Shown here: in pieces, positions 1 through 7,629 of the stretch
How the letters are laid out: each line of letters starts with the position of its first letter
Numbering within the stretch: the stretch's first letter is position 1
DNA from: Umezawaea sp039922235
GTDB taxonomy: Bacteria > Actinomycetota > Actinomycetes > Mycobacteriales > Pseudonocardiaceae
DNA: 10,803 nt
Assembly: GCA_039922235.1 (NCBI GenBank)
Contig: JBDSAJ010001018.1
Span: 1-10,803 of the forward strand
Direction of reading: 5' to 3'
The notes under the pieces: model-generated
Databases searched by the model: none
What the model was told of the DNA's origin: nothing
The model's input: the letters and a program-made list of their open reading frames with translations, nothing else
Program-made: the position numbers and the translations under genes

Positions 1-285
1 GATGTGCTCGATGACGTGCGGGGTCGCGACGAACACGGCGTCGGGGAACGCGTCGGCGAGCACCTCGGCGCCGAAGTAGAAGTCCGGGTCGCCGTGGCTG
101 ATGAACACGGTGGTGAGCGCCTTGCCGGAATCCAGCACAGCCGCGGCGAGACGGTGGCCGTCGGCGCGGGTGAACCCGGCGTCGACCAGCAGCGCCTCAC
201 CCTCGCCGGTGACGAGCGTGGCGGTCTTGTTCTTGCTGCCGACGGGGAAGTCCAGGTCGAAGGCGGTGAAGTCGAGCGTGCTCAT
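1..285 (-). CDS. MBL-fold metallo-hydrolase, N-terminal part (runs off the window edge)
   Basis: The first 95 codons of a metallo-beta-lactamase-fold protein are present; the rest lies outside the window. ATG at 285-283 is preceded by AGGAG (295-291) with a 5-nt spacer, so the start is well supported. The early part fits an MBL beta-sandwich edge: strands around residues 20-35 (TATLVTGEGEALLVDAGF) and then the metal-motif region at 63-72, SHGDPDFYFG. In classical MBL enzymes this motif is HxHxDH; here it reads H64-x-D66-x-D68-F, so the second His is Asp and the last His is replaced by an aromatic residue. From memory, this HGDPDFYFG variant recurs in a subgroup of actinobacterial and proteobacterial MBL proteins annotated only as hydrolases, so it is probably a family trait and not decay. 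The substrate is unknown. A possible TetR-type operator lies about 50-80 bp upstream. Confidence 0.85.
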   Translation of the reverse strand, partial: MSTLDFTAFDLDFPVGSKNKTATLVTGEGEALLVDAGFTRADGHRLAAAVLDSGKALTTVFISHGDPDFYFGAEVLADAFPDAVFVATPHVIEHI

Positions 286-332
286 GACGGCTCCTGCAGT
301 TGGGACGGGAACTCGGGGAAGCGGATCAGCTG

Positions 333-363
333 CTGACCGGTCCAACACTGTCTGACCAGTCAG
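333..363. promoter_or_regulatory. Possible tandem TetR-type operators upstream of the MBL gene
   Basis: Two similar 12-mers occur 19 bp apart: CTGACCGGTCCA (333-344) and CTGACCAGTCAG (352-363). The second has perfect 5-bp arms, CTGAC and GTCAG, around 2 bp; the first contains the palindrome GACCGGTC. CTGACnnGTCAG-like palindromes are common TetR-family operators. The gap holds no gene, and the sites sit 48 to 78 bp upstream of the MBL start, where a repressor could act. I see no convincing -35/-10 pair, and no TetR gene is in the window. Confidence 0.35.
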
Positions 364-420
364 GTATTTCTGTTGTGACCCTAGTCTCACGACAGCTGGA
401 GGCGTTCACGGCCCCTTGAG

Positions 421-447
421 CGCCCGCGGCAGGTCCTGTCTCGGGCG
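421..447 (-). terminator. Nested hairpin after the epoxide hydrolase gene
   Basis: CGCCCG (421-426) pairs with CGGGCG (442-447), and inside the loop CAG and CTG can pair around GTC, giving a nested stem. It lies 35 bp past the epoxide hydrolase stop on its transcribed strand. There is no U-tract, so this would be a U-less actinobacterial type terminator or merely a stable 3' end. Confidence 0.3.
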
Positions 448-481
448 ACTGAAGAGCAGCCCTGTGCCACTCCGGAGCCCG

Positions 482-1390
482 TCACAGCTCGCCGAAGAAG
501 TCGAGCAGTGCCGAGTTCACCTCGGCCGGGCGCTGCCGCTGGATCCAGTGCCCGCAGTCGGGGACGTCGATGGCACCACGCAGGTCCGATGCCAGCTCAG
601 GCAGCCGGGAGGCATCGGTGAAGCGGCGCACCAGGTCCTGCTCTCCGCTGAGGTACAGCGCGGGCGGCGTGATGGGCGCGTCCTGCCAGGGCGCCGTCAG
701 TTCCCAGTTGCGGTCGATGTTGCGGTACCAGTTCAGCCCGCCGGTGAACCCGGACCGGGTGAACTCCTCCACCATGGTGTCGAGGTCGTCCTCGGTCAGC
801 CAGTCCGGCAGCGTCGGGGGGTCCCCCACCCGCCCGAGGAACCCACTCCCCTCCTCCACCACGGCCACACCGGAGCCGTCCCCGCCGAACAGCTTGCGGA
901 AGGTGACCCGGAGGTCCTTGCCCAGGTCGGCCTCCGCCACACCCTCCCGCTGGAAGTAGTTCTGGTAAAAACCCTCGCCGAGCATCCGGCGGGCGGTGGT
1001 CAACGGGGACTCGGACGACCGCGGAGCGGGCGGCACGCTGAGTCCTGCCACGCCGCGCACCAGATCGGGCCGGAACTGCGCGGTGTGCCACGCCACCGGC
1101 GCGCCCCAGTCGTGCCCGACGACGATCGCCTCTCGTTCACCGAGCGCGCCGATCAGCCCGACGACGTCGCCGACCAGGTGGAACATCGTGTACTGGTCGA
1201 CGCCCTCCGGGCAGTCGGTGGCGCCGAAGCCGCGCTGGTCGGGAGCGACGACCCGGTATCCCGCGTCCGCCAGCGGCTGGAACTGCTTGTCCCACGAGTG
1301 CCACGTTTCCGGCCAGCCGTGCAGCAGCAGGACGAGCGGCCCGTCGCCCTGTTCGGCGATGTGCATGGTGATCCCGTTGACCGGGATCAT
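482..1390 (-). CDS. Epoxide hydrolase (alpha/beta-hydrolase fold, soluble type)
   Basis: A 302-residue cytosolic enzyme expected to add water to an epoxide and give a vicinal diol, through an Asp-ester intermediate. All expected catalytic features are visible. The oxyanion-hole motif is HGWPE (24-28). The nucleophile elbow is VGHDWG with Asp94. The two cap-domain tyrosines that polarise the epoxide fit Tyr142 (FYQNYF) and Tyr222 (WYRNID). The charge-relay acid is probably Asp252 (SGEQD) and the general base His281 (DCGHW). DQRGFG at 51-56 and the length are typical of bacterial and mycobacterial EphA/B-like enzymes. The DNA does not reveal the substrate; detoxification, lipid-epoxide turnover and a tailoring role are all possible. 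The start is uncertain: ATG at 1390 has no well-placed Shine-Dalgarno, and homology seems to continue a few codons upstream (HRM-I-x-VNG). It follows the FAD-oxidoreductase remnant by 80 bp. Confidence 0.93.
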   Translation of the reverse strand: MIPVNGITMHIAEQGDGPLVLLLHGWPETWHSWDKQFQPLADAGYRVVAPDQRGFGATDCPEGVDQYTMFHLVGDVVGLIGALGEREAIVVGHDWGAPVAWHTAQFRPDLVRGVAGLSVPPAPRSSESPLTTARRMLGEGFYQNYFQREGVAEADLGKDLRVTFRKLFGGDGSGVAVVEEGSGFLGRVGDPPTLPDWLTEDDLDTMVEEFTRSGFTGGLNWYRNIDRNWELTAPWQDAPITPPALYLSGEQDLVRRFTDASRLPELASDLRGAIDVPDCGHWIQRQRPAEVNSALLDFFGEL

Positions 1391-1415
1391 CCGGTGGATT
1401 GCGACATGTCTCCTC
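1387..1415 (-). other. Start-region anomaly: Shine-Dalgarno plus six-codon ORF overlapping the epoxide hydrolase start
   Basis: GAGGAG (1415-1410) precedes an ATG at 1407-1405 that opens a six-codon frame, MSQSTG, whose TGA (1389-1387) overlaps the hydrolase ATG as ATGA. The hydrolase ATG itself is 19 nt from that Shine-Dalgarno, which is too far. Read in the hydrolase frame, the same bases give VAIHR before M1, resembling the HRMI-x-VNG start of related enzymes. Either the mini-ORF couples translation, or one base has been lost near 1402-1407. Confidence 0.45.
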
Positions 1416-1451
1416 AGTCCAGTTCAGCGGGTGCGAGGACCACTTCGGGCA

Positions 1452-1468
1452 GTGTCCCCTGTGGACAC
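1452..1468 (-). terminator. Small hairpin directly after the FAD-oxidoreductase remnant
   Basis: GTGTCC (1452-1457) and GGACAC (1463-1468) form a 6-bp stem with a 5-nt loop, starting 2 nt after the TAA stop (1473-1471) of the remnant. No U-run follows on the minus strand. The position fits a weak or U-less terminator that outlived the gene. Confidence 0.3.
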
Positions 1469-1470
1469 GG

Positions 1471-1839
1471 TTACCGCATGGGCAGGTCTTGCAGCACATC
1501 ACGGCCGAGCGCGGCCGATACCGCGATCGCGCCACCGACCATCGCCCCGCTCGCACCTGCCGCGGCGGCGTCCTGTCCGCAGAGGAACAGGTTCGGCACC
1601 GAGGTCCGGGGGCCGAGCCACCGCTGCCGGAACCGGGTGGGCGTGTGGGCGAACGACATGAAGTCCCCGGACTCCCGCCCCAGGAAGTGGTTGAACGTCA
1701 GCGGCGTGCCGAGTTCCACGTGGTCGATCCTGCCCTTGAGCTGTGGGCAGAAGCGCAGCACCTGGTCGAACAGTTCGGCGGTCAGCCGTTCCTTCAGCTC
1801 GTCGTATCCCGGTCCCCGCGGTCGCGACATCGCCGCCAC
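1471..1839 (-). pseudogene. C-terminal remnant of a RetSat/CrtI-like NAD(P)/FAD-dependent oxidoreductase
   Basis: A 122-codon open frame (GTG start at 1839) that corresponds only to the end of a roughly 500-residue flavoprotein of the phytoene-desaturase / all-trans-retinol 13,14-reductase family. YDELKERLTAELFDQ, VELGTPLTFNHFLG, RFRQRWLGPRTSVPNLFLCGQD and the Gly/Ala-rich GASGAMVGGAIAVSAALG are characteristic of the C-terminal substrate and FAD-contacting region. The N-terminal Rossmann GxGxxG FAD-binding domain is absent. The frame stays open upstream without a start, and similarity seems to continue to about position 1866 (RAPGAAVAAM); it then meets the stop of the LAL gene at 1882-1880. 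The upstream three quarters were therefore probably deleted or displaced. A functional small protein is unlikely without the dinucleotide-binding domain. No Shine-Dalgarno is visible before the GTG. The family call is from motif recognition; the breakpoint is inferred. Confidence 0.75.
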
Positions 1840-1879
1840 GGCGGCCCCCGGCGCCCGACCGGCCTGACGGTCCGACGGC

Positions 1880-4690
1880 TCAGAGGTGCCCGGTGGCGCG
1901 CAACGCCTCGTCCAGGTCCGAGCGCCGACGGATCCCGAGCTTCCGGTAGGAGTTGGTCAGGTGCTTCTCCACCGCACGCTCGCTCACCTGGAGGGCGTCC
2001 GCGATCTCCAGGTTCGCCCGACCGACCGCGGCCATGAGCGCGACCCTCCGCTCCCCCTTGGTCAGGGCGGACCGCTCGACCTTCGAGATGGTTCCCCCCG
2101 ACTCGGCGCGCGCCAGCTCGGCCAGCGCAGGCGCGCCGCACTCCGTGGCGAGCCGCACGCACCGGCGCAGGTGCTCCTCCGCTTCCGGCTGTCCCGCCAT
2201 CCGCAACCGGCAGCCCAGCCGCAGCAGGGCCTTGCCGAGTTCGAGCTTGTTGGCCGAGAGTTCCAGCACGGCCACCGCGTTCCTGGACAGCGCCAGGCCT
2301 GGAGCGCCGGGGGTGAGCGCCCCGAGGACGCGCAACGCCCGCCCGACACCGCACGGGGCGCCCCAGGCTTCCGCGATGGCGAGTTCCTCCTCGGCGAGTT
2401 CGAGGCCCGCCTCGACCTTCCCCAACCGCTGGTACAGCAACGCCGTCGACGTGCGCCACGGCATCAGGACCGGGTTGCGCCACCCCAGCCGGTCGAGCGC
2501 CCAGCCACCGTCCAGCAGCAGCTCGATGGCCAGCGGCAGCTCACCGCGCCAGGCCGCGGCCGAGCCTTGGAGGATCCCGAACGCGGCGGCCACGACGGGG
2601 TGGTCCGTCCACCCGGCCTCGGCCCGCAGCAGCCGCTCGGTGAGGACCGCGTCGCGGGACTCGATCGCGACCCCCGCCGCCACTACGGCCGTCGTCGGGT
2701 TCGACCTGTTCCAGTCGAGCACGTCGACCGCCACGGCATCCGCCACCGCTGCCCTGGCCTCGGTGAGGTGCCCCGAGCGCAGCAGCACCATGACCTGCTC
2801 GGTCCGGATCAGCGCCTGCTCCACCGAGGCGTTTCGCGTGGTGGCCTGGTCCAGCGCCAGGTCGAGCCACGCGCTGACCTCGCCGACCGAGTCGGTCGCG
2901 ATCAAGGTGCTGACCAGCAGCGGCATCGTGGTGTGCACGTGGGTGAGCGAAGCAGGCTCGTGCCTGAGCACCTGCTCGGCCTGCCGGGCGATCTCGGCGG
3001 CACGTGGTCGAGCGGTCAGCATCCCGCCGTAGAGCAGCACGGTCACCAGCTCGCGCTCGGCCCTCGTGCCCATCGGGGGTTCGGGCCCCAGTGCGGCCAA
3101 GCGCGCCCGCGTGCCCTCCAGCTCCACGGCGTCCCGGACGCCCGAGTAGCGCGACCAGGCCTCCAAGCGCAGCGCCAGCTCGCGGTCGACACCGGTCAGC
3201 CGGTCGGGGTCGCCCAGTTCCTGGCTGATCTTGCGGATCTCCCGGCGCACGAAGAGTGGGGCGTCCCCGGCCATGGCGGGGATGAAGCGGACCGCCGCGG
3301 TGGCGCGGTCGCGCGGCGACGTGAACAGCGCCAAGGCATAGGCCACGTGCCGCATCGCGGCGGTCCGGTCGAAGCTCCGCTCGACCTCCGCGAGGTCGAG
3401 CAGGACGACGGCCCGGTCTTCACCGTCGTGCGAGGTCTCCAGCAGGGCCCGGCGGAGGTAGCGAGCGGCCACCTCCGGGGCGCCTCGTCCCATGGCGACG
3501 TCGGCGGCCGCACGCAGCGTCCCGGTCGCCCAGTCGCCCTGCGGCTCGGTGATCGGCAGCAGGTGCAGCGCCACTTGCTCGGCGGGTTTCCCGGTGTCGT
3601 ACAGCAGGCGCACCGCACGCCTGCGCATCGCCTCGCGGTCCTGCACCGCGAGCACCTCCTCGACCGCCTCCCGCATGAAGGGATGGGCGAAGGAGACACG
3701 CGCCCCAGCGGCCAGCACCCCTACCCGGTGGAGTCCGCGCGCCACCTCCTCCAGGATCCCCTCGTCCAGTCCGGCCAACTCGCCGATCAGCGGCAGCTCA
3801 GCCTGGTCACCGAGGAACGCCAGCGCCTTCACGAACTCCTGCGCCGGTTCCGGCACCGACCGAACGCAAGCGATCATGCGGTCGCGGAGTCGCGCGGGCC
3901 GCAGGGCCCGCACCACCTCCACCTGGTCCTCCGACGGCGCGATCCCGCGGTAGGACATCTCCATCGACAGCGATCGGAGGACGAGCGGGCTGCCCTCGGT
4001 CAGGTCGTGGCACGCCACGACGAACCGCTCGTCGACCGATCCGAAGTGCTTGCGCAGGAACGCCGCCGTCCCCGTCGGGGACAGTGCCCTCGGGCACAGG
4101 GCGTGTGCGGCGGCGTCGGTGATCCGCCGGATCGCTTGGCGATCAGCGTGCAGTTCCCCCTCCCGCACGGTCGCCACGAGCAGCACGGGCAGGCGGTCGA
4201 CCCGCTCGGCCAGGTGGCCGAGGAACCGCAGCGACGGCTCGTCGACCCAGTGCAGGTCGTCGATCAGGACCAGCAGCGGCCGAGCGGCGGCTAATCGCTC
4301 GACGAGTGACTCCAGTCCCAGCAGGACCGCCTGCCCGATGACGGCCTGAGGCGCCGCGGCGCCCGTGTGGAAGTCGTCGGCGAACACCGTCCTGGCCAGG
4401 CCCGCGGTGCCGTCGAGCCACCGATCCCGCGTCTCGCTGGTCACCTTGCCGAGCACCGGGTCGAGGAGCTGGCGGACGACGCCGAACGCGTGGCCCTCCT
4501 CCAGCGGTGATCCGCTCGCCCGCAGCACTCGGGTCCTCGCTGCACCGCCGACCAGCGGCAACGCCTTGAGCAACGCCGACTTGCCGTTGCCGAGACCACC
4601 ACCGATCAGCACGAGGGACCCGTTGCCCTTCAGCGCCGAGCGCAGTGCCCCGGCCACCAGGTCGGTCTCGCGCTCCCGTTCGAGCAGCAC
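1880..4690 (-). CDS. LuxR-family transcriptional regulator, LAL type (second gene of the pair)
   Basis: A 936-residue LAL (large ATP-binding LuxR) regulator. The N-terminal AAA/NACHT-like ATPase shows Walker A at 31-38 (GGLGNGKS, with Lys37) and Walker B at 139-148 (LLVLIDDLHW). A long alpha-helical, TPR-like middle section follows (about 330-860). A C-terminal LuxR helix-turn-helix occupies about 876-936 (LTKGERRVALM, LEIADALQVSERAVEKHLTNSYRKLGI). Such proteins are usually activators of secondary-metabolite or sugar-catabolic clusters, with ATP- or ligand-controlled DNA binding. The start is GTG at 4690 with GGGGAGG 8 nt upstream; it lies 17 bp past the stop of the other LAL, so the two form an operon. 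Leu133 is encoded by TTA (4294-4292), the only in-frame TTA leucine codon I found in the window. The target genes cannot be read from the sequence. Confidence 0.93.
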   Translation of the reverse strand: MLLERERETDLVAGALRSALKGNGSLVLIGGGLGNGKSALLKALPLVGGAARTRVLRASGSPLEEGHAFGVVRQLLDPVLGKVTSETRDRWLDGTAGLARTVFADDFHTGAAAPQAVIGQAVLLGLESLVERLAAARPLLVLIDDLHWVDEPSLRFLGHLAERVDRLPVLLVATVREGELHADRQAIRRITDAAAHALCPRALSPTGTAAFLRKHFGSVDERFVVACHDLTEGSPLVLRSLSMEMSYRGIAPSEDQVEVVRALRPARLRDRMIACVRSVPEPAQEFVKALAFLGDQAELPLIGELAGLDEGILEEVARGLHRVGVLAAGARVSFAHPFMREAVEEVLAVQDREAMRRRAVRLLYDTGKPAEQVALHLLPITEPQGDWATGTLRAAADVAMGRGAPEVAARYLRRALLETSHDGEDRAVVLLDLAEVERSFDRTAAMRHVAYALALFTSPRDRATAAVRFIPAMAGDAPLFVRREIRKISQELGDPDRLTGVDRELALRLEAWSRYSGVRDAVELEGTRARLAALGPEPPMGTRAERELVTVLLYGGMLTARPRAAEIARQAEQVLRHEPASLTHVHTTMPLLVSTLIATDSVGEVSAWLDLALDQATTRNASVEQALIRTEQVMVLLRSGHLTEARAAVADAVAVDVLDWNRSNPTTAVVAAGVAIESRDAVLTERLLRAEAGWTDHPVVAAAFGILQGSAAAWRGELPLAIELLLDGGWALDRLGWRNPVLMPWRTSTALLYQRLGKVEAGLELAEEELAIAEAWGAPCGVGRALRVLGALTPGAPGLALSRNAVAVLELSANKLELGKALLRLGCRLRMAGQPEAEEHLRRCVRLATECGAPALAELARAESGGTISKVERSALTKGERRVALMAAVGRANLEIADALQVSERAVEKHLTNSYRKLGIRRRSDLDEALRATGHL

Positions 4691-4698
4691 CTGACAGG

Positions 4699-4705
4699 CC
4701 TCCCC
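4699..4705 (-). promoter_or_regulatory. Shine-Dalgarno setting the GTG start of the second LAL gene
   Basis: GGGGAGG lies in the 17-bp gap between the two LAL genes, 8 nt before the GTG at 4690. It supports both that start and co-translation from a shared transcript. Confidence 0.8.
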
Positions 4706-4707
4706 GC

Positions 4708-7629
4708 CTAGCGCGATCCGGAACGGCCGTTGACCGCGGGCACGGACGACGACCTGCCGGACAGCACGGCGGCGAGTTCGACCCGTTCCCCCACCCGCAG
4801 CTTCCGGTACACGTTGGAGAGGTGGCTCTCGACCGTCCGCACCGTGACGAAGAGCGACTCGGCGATCTCCCGGTTCGTGCGGCCCGCCGCCGCCATGGTC
4901 GCGACCCGCCGCTCGCTGCCGGTCAGCACCTCGGTCGGCTCGCCCCTGAGCTCGCGCATCCGGCCGCCCGCGGCGACCAGCAGCTCACGGGCGGTTCGAC
5001 CGACCGACAGGTATCCGCAGCTCATCGCCAGGTTGACGGCGCGGCGCAGTTGCTTGCGCGCAGCCTTCTCGTCGCCCACTTCCAGCAGGGCTCGACCGTG
5101 CCGGTACTCGGCCAGCACCTGGCTCAGCCGAGCGGACGAAGTCGCCAGCTCGTGCGCCGCGTTGCCGAGCAGCTCCACGCCGCGCCGTCCGGGGGTCACC
5201 ACCCCGCGGGTGAGCATGGCGAGCCCGACGGTCTCGGCGGTTCCCCACCGGCTCGCCAGTTCCTCGCTGAAGTCGACCAGGTCCGCCGCCTCGCTCGAAC
5301 GCCCGAGCTCGACCAGCAAGCACGCCGCGGGTACCCACCACTGGGCGAAGGTCGGGTTCAACCCGCCGATCTCGGCCACCGTGGCTTCGCAGCGGCGGAG
5401 GAGCACCAACGCCTGCTCGTGGTCCCCCAGCGCCCAGCGGACCTCGGCGCTCGCCACCAGGTACTGGCAGTGCTCGATGCCGTGCACGGAGCCGTCGACC
5501 GGTGCGAGCAAGGCCTCCGCACGTTCGGGATCAGCTTGGCGCACCAGCACCGAAGCCAGGGTGATCCGAGGCCAGGTCAACTTCCAGGTCCGCACCTCGG
5601 ACTCCGCGATGGCCAGCGCGACCTCGACGTCGGCCGCCGCGTCGGTCAGGTTGCCCACGGCAGCCTGCACGGACCCGCGCGAGGTCAGGGACAACGCGTG
5701 GAGCGGGGCGTCTCCGCGCCTCCTGCTGTCGGCCACCATGTCGTCGAGGTAGCCGAGTGCGGCGGCGGACTCACCCGCGTGGTGCAGGAACATCACGGCG
5801 GGCAGCACCGACGGGTCGTCCAGCGGAGGTCGCTCACCCAGTCCCCGGCGGATCAGCCGCACCGTGTCCAGTGCGCTGTCGCCGCGCTGTGACCTGACGT
5901 AGGCCAGGTTGCGCAGGAGGCTGCGCTCGGACGACGACTCACCGTTCGGGACGGGCTGGTGCGCCCCCCACTCCAGGGTCTGCCGGGTGGTGTTCACGTG
6001 CATCATCCCCGCCATCACCGAAGTGGCCCGGACGAGCGTGAGCAGTTGGCGGTCGGCCCCGTCCGGGGCGGCACCCACCTCTTCCGTCAGCACGCGCAGC
6101 GCGCGCAGCAATCGGGGAAAGGCGTCAGGCGTCCGGTCGGCGACGGCCGAGATGACGCCGTACCGCACCGCGAGCGCCGCGAACGCGCGGGGATCGGGGG
6201 TCTGGTCGATGATCCCGGCCAGCTCGTCCATGGCCGAGGACGGGTCGGACAGCGCCAGCACGTCGACCAGCTCGGACAGCGTCTCCTGGTGCCCCGGCAC
6301 GGCGTCGAGCACCCGCCGCAGGTACCGCACACCCACCTCCGGCGCCCCGCCTGAGGCGGCCTTCCGCGCCGCCTCCCGCAGCGTGCAGAACATCCACACC
6401 TCGGACAGGGCGGGCAGCTCCATCACCAGTGGCGCCACCTCCTCGAACGGGTGCCCCTGGTCGCTGAGCAGACGTGCGGCGCGCAGTCGCAGCGCGCCCA
6501 GCTCCTCGGCGGACAGCTCGTCGAGGACGGCTTGGCGCACCTGGTCGTTGCGGAAGCCGCGTCCGTCGGCGGTCAGCACGTCGGCCCGCCGCAGTGCGTC
6601 CACGGCGGTGCGGACCAGCTGGACGGACTGCCCGAACAGCGCGCCCACCACGGTCGCGTCCACATCGCCGAGCACGGCCACCGCCCTGGCGGCATCGCGG
6701 ACGAACTCCGGCTGGCCGCTCAGCCGCTCCAGCGCGGGCGCGGCCAACACCTCCGCGCCCAAGCGCCCGACCTGCGCCGCGGCGTCCCCGGTCGGGACGA
6801 CGGCGTTCGCGTGGAGTGCGCCGAGCAGCCTGGTCAACAGCATCGGGTTGCCCCCGGAGACCTCGACGCAGGCCTCGACGAAGGGCGGGGACGGCGGCTC
6901 GCCCAGTTCGCGGGTCACCAGTTCGGCGACCGCGTCCCGCGGCAGCGGACCGAGTTCGACGACGCGGCGGTTCTCGTGTCCGGTGATCTCGTCGAGCACG
7001 AACCCGCCTGCCCCCGTGCGGTGGGCGAGCACCACGAGCACCGGCACACCCGCCACCCGGCGGAGCAGGAAGTCCAGCCAGTTCAGCGTCGCCACGTCGC
7101 AGCGGTGGGAGTCGTCCACCACGATCAGGAGGGGGCCGTCGTCCGCCAGGTTGACTGTGAGCCAGTAGAGGCCCCGCAGCACGGCGTGGCCGGAGTCCGC
7201 GCTCGGCACGTCGCCGCCGACCAGTGCGGGCAACGCCCATTTCGCGTCCCGTGCCAGCAGCGCGGAGTCGGCCGAGTGGGGTGCGTACGCCCGGAACAGC
7301 TCGCGCACCGCGCCGTACGGGGCGTCCGGCTCGCGGCAGGTCGTCCGGAGCACTGTCACACCGGTGTTCGCGGCTGCCCGGCACAGTGCGTCGAGGACGC
7401 TGGTTCGGCCGATGCCTTCGGGTCCACGAACCACCACGGCGCCGCCGCTCCCACCACGAGCGGCCTCCACCAACCTGGTGAGCGTCCTCAGCTCGGCCGT
7501 TCGTCCCAACAGGTCCGAGCCGGTCCCCTTCGCAACAGCGCTGTTCACCGAGTACGCCGCCTCCTGACTGGTGCTGCTCCGGAGCAGCGCTTCGAGCGCC
7601 GTACGGGACCGGGTGACGATGATAACCAC
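4708..7629 (-). CDS. LuxR-family transcriptional regulator, LAL type with Arg in Walker A (first gene of the pair)
   Basis: A 973-residue LAL regulator, diverged paralogue of the gene that follows. Its ATPase domain has a P-loop at 69-76, GPEGIGRT, where the usual Lys is Arg75; Walker B is at 168-174 (LIVVDDS). A helical, TPR-like region fills about 350-890; GGAPEVGVRYLRR is matched by GAPEVAARYLRR in the neighbour. The C-terminal LuxR helix-turn-helix lies at about 902-957 (LTGSERRVATM, REIAESLFVTVRTVESHLSNVYRKL). Role: probable DNA-binding activator, possibly acting with the adjacent LAL. The start is uncertain. GTG at 7629 is the furthest one and codons 2-27 show strong G/C at third positions (about 23 of 26), which supports it. 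However, a perfect AGGAGG (7565-7560) sits 11 nt before an in-frame GTG at 7548, giving 946 residues, closer in length to the paralogue. No clear promoter is seen upstream. Confidence 0.93.
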   Translation of the reverse strand: MVIIVTRSRTALEALLRSSTSQEAAYSVNSAVAKGTGSDLLGRTAELRTLTRLVEAARGGSGGAVVVRGPEGIGRTSVLDALCRAAANTGVTVLRTTCREPDAPYGAVRELFRAYAPHSADSALLARDAKWALPALVGGDVPSADSGHAVLRGLYWLTVNLADDGPLLIVVDDSHRCDVATLNWLDFLLRRVAGVPVLVVLAHRTGAGGFVLDEITGHENRRVVELGPLPRDAVAELVTRELGEPPSPPFVEACVEVSGGNPMLLTRLLGALHANAVVPTGDAAAQVGRLGAEVLAAPALERLSGQPEFVRDAARAVAVLGDVDATVVGALFGQSVQLVRTAVDALRRADVLTADGRGFRNDQVRQAVLDELSAEELGALRLRAARLLSDQGHPFEEVAPLVMELPALSEVWMFCTLREAARKAASGGAPEVGVRYLRRVLDAVPGHQETLSELVDVLALSDPSSAMDELAGIIDQTPDPRAFAALAVRYGVISAVADRTPDAFPRLLRALRVLTEEVGAAPDGADRQLLTLVRATSVMAGMMHVNTTRQTLEWGAHQPVPNGESSSERSLLRNLAYVRSQRGDSALDTVRLIRRGLGERPPLDDPSVLPAVMFLHHAGESAAALGYLDDMVADSRRRGDAPLHALSLTSRGSVQAAVGNLTDAAADVEVALAIAESEVRTWKLTWPRITLASVLVRQADPERAEALLAPVDGSVHGIEHCQYLVASAEVRWALGDHEQALVLLRRCEATVAEIGGLNPTFAQWWVPAACLLVELGRSSEAADLVDFSEELASRWGTAETVGLAMLTRGVVTPGRRGVELLGNAAHELATSSARLSQVLAEYRHGRALLEVGDEKAARKQLRRAVNLAMSCGYLSVGRTARELLVAAGGRMRELRGEPTEVLTGSERRVATMAAAGRTNREIAESLFVTVRTVESHLSNVYRKLRVGERVELAAVLSGRSSSVPAVNGRSGSR

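Noticed and set aside
416..1867. Plus-strand frame of 483 codons opposite the epoxide hydrolase and the FAD remnant
   Set aside because: Antisense to a well-conserved enzyme; no domain, no Shine-Dalgarno and shadow-like composition.
1886..4294. Plus-strand frame of 802 codons opposite the second LAL gene
   Set aside because: It is antisense to a gene with clear Walker and helix-turn-helix motifs. Its product is rich in Arg, Gln, Gly, His and Pro, with no recognisable domain, as expected for a shadow in high-GC DNA.
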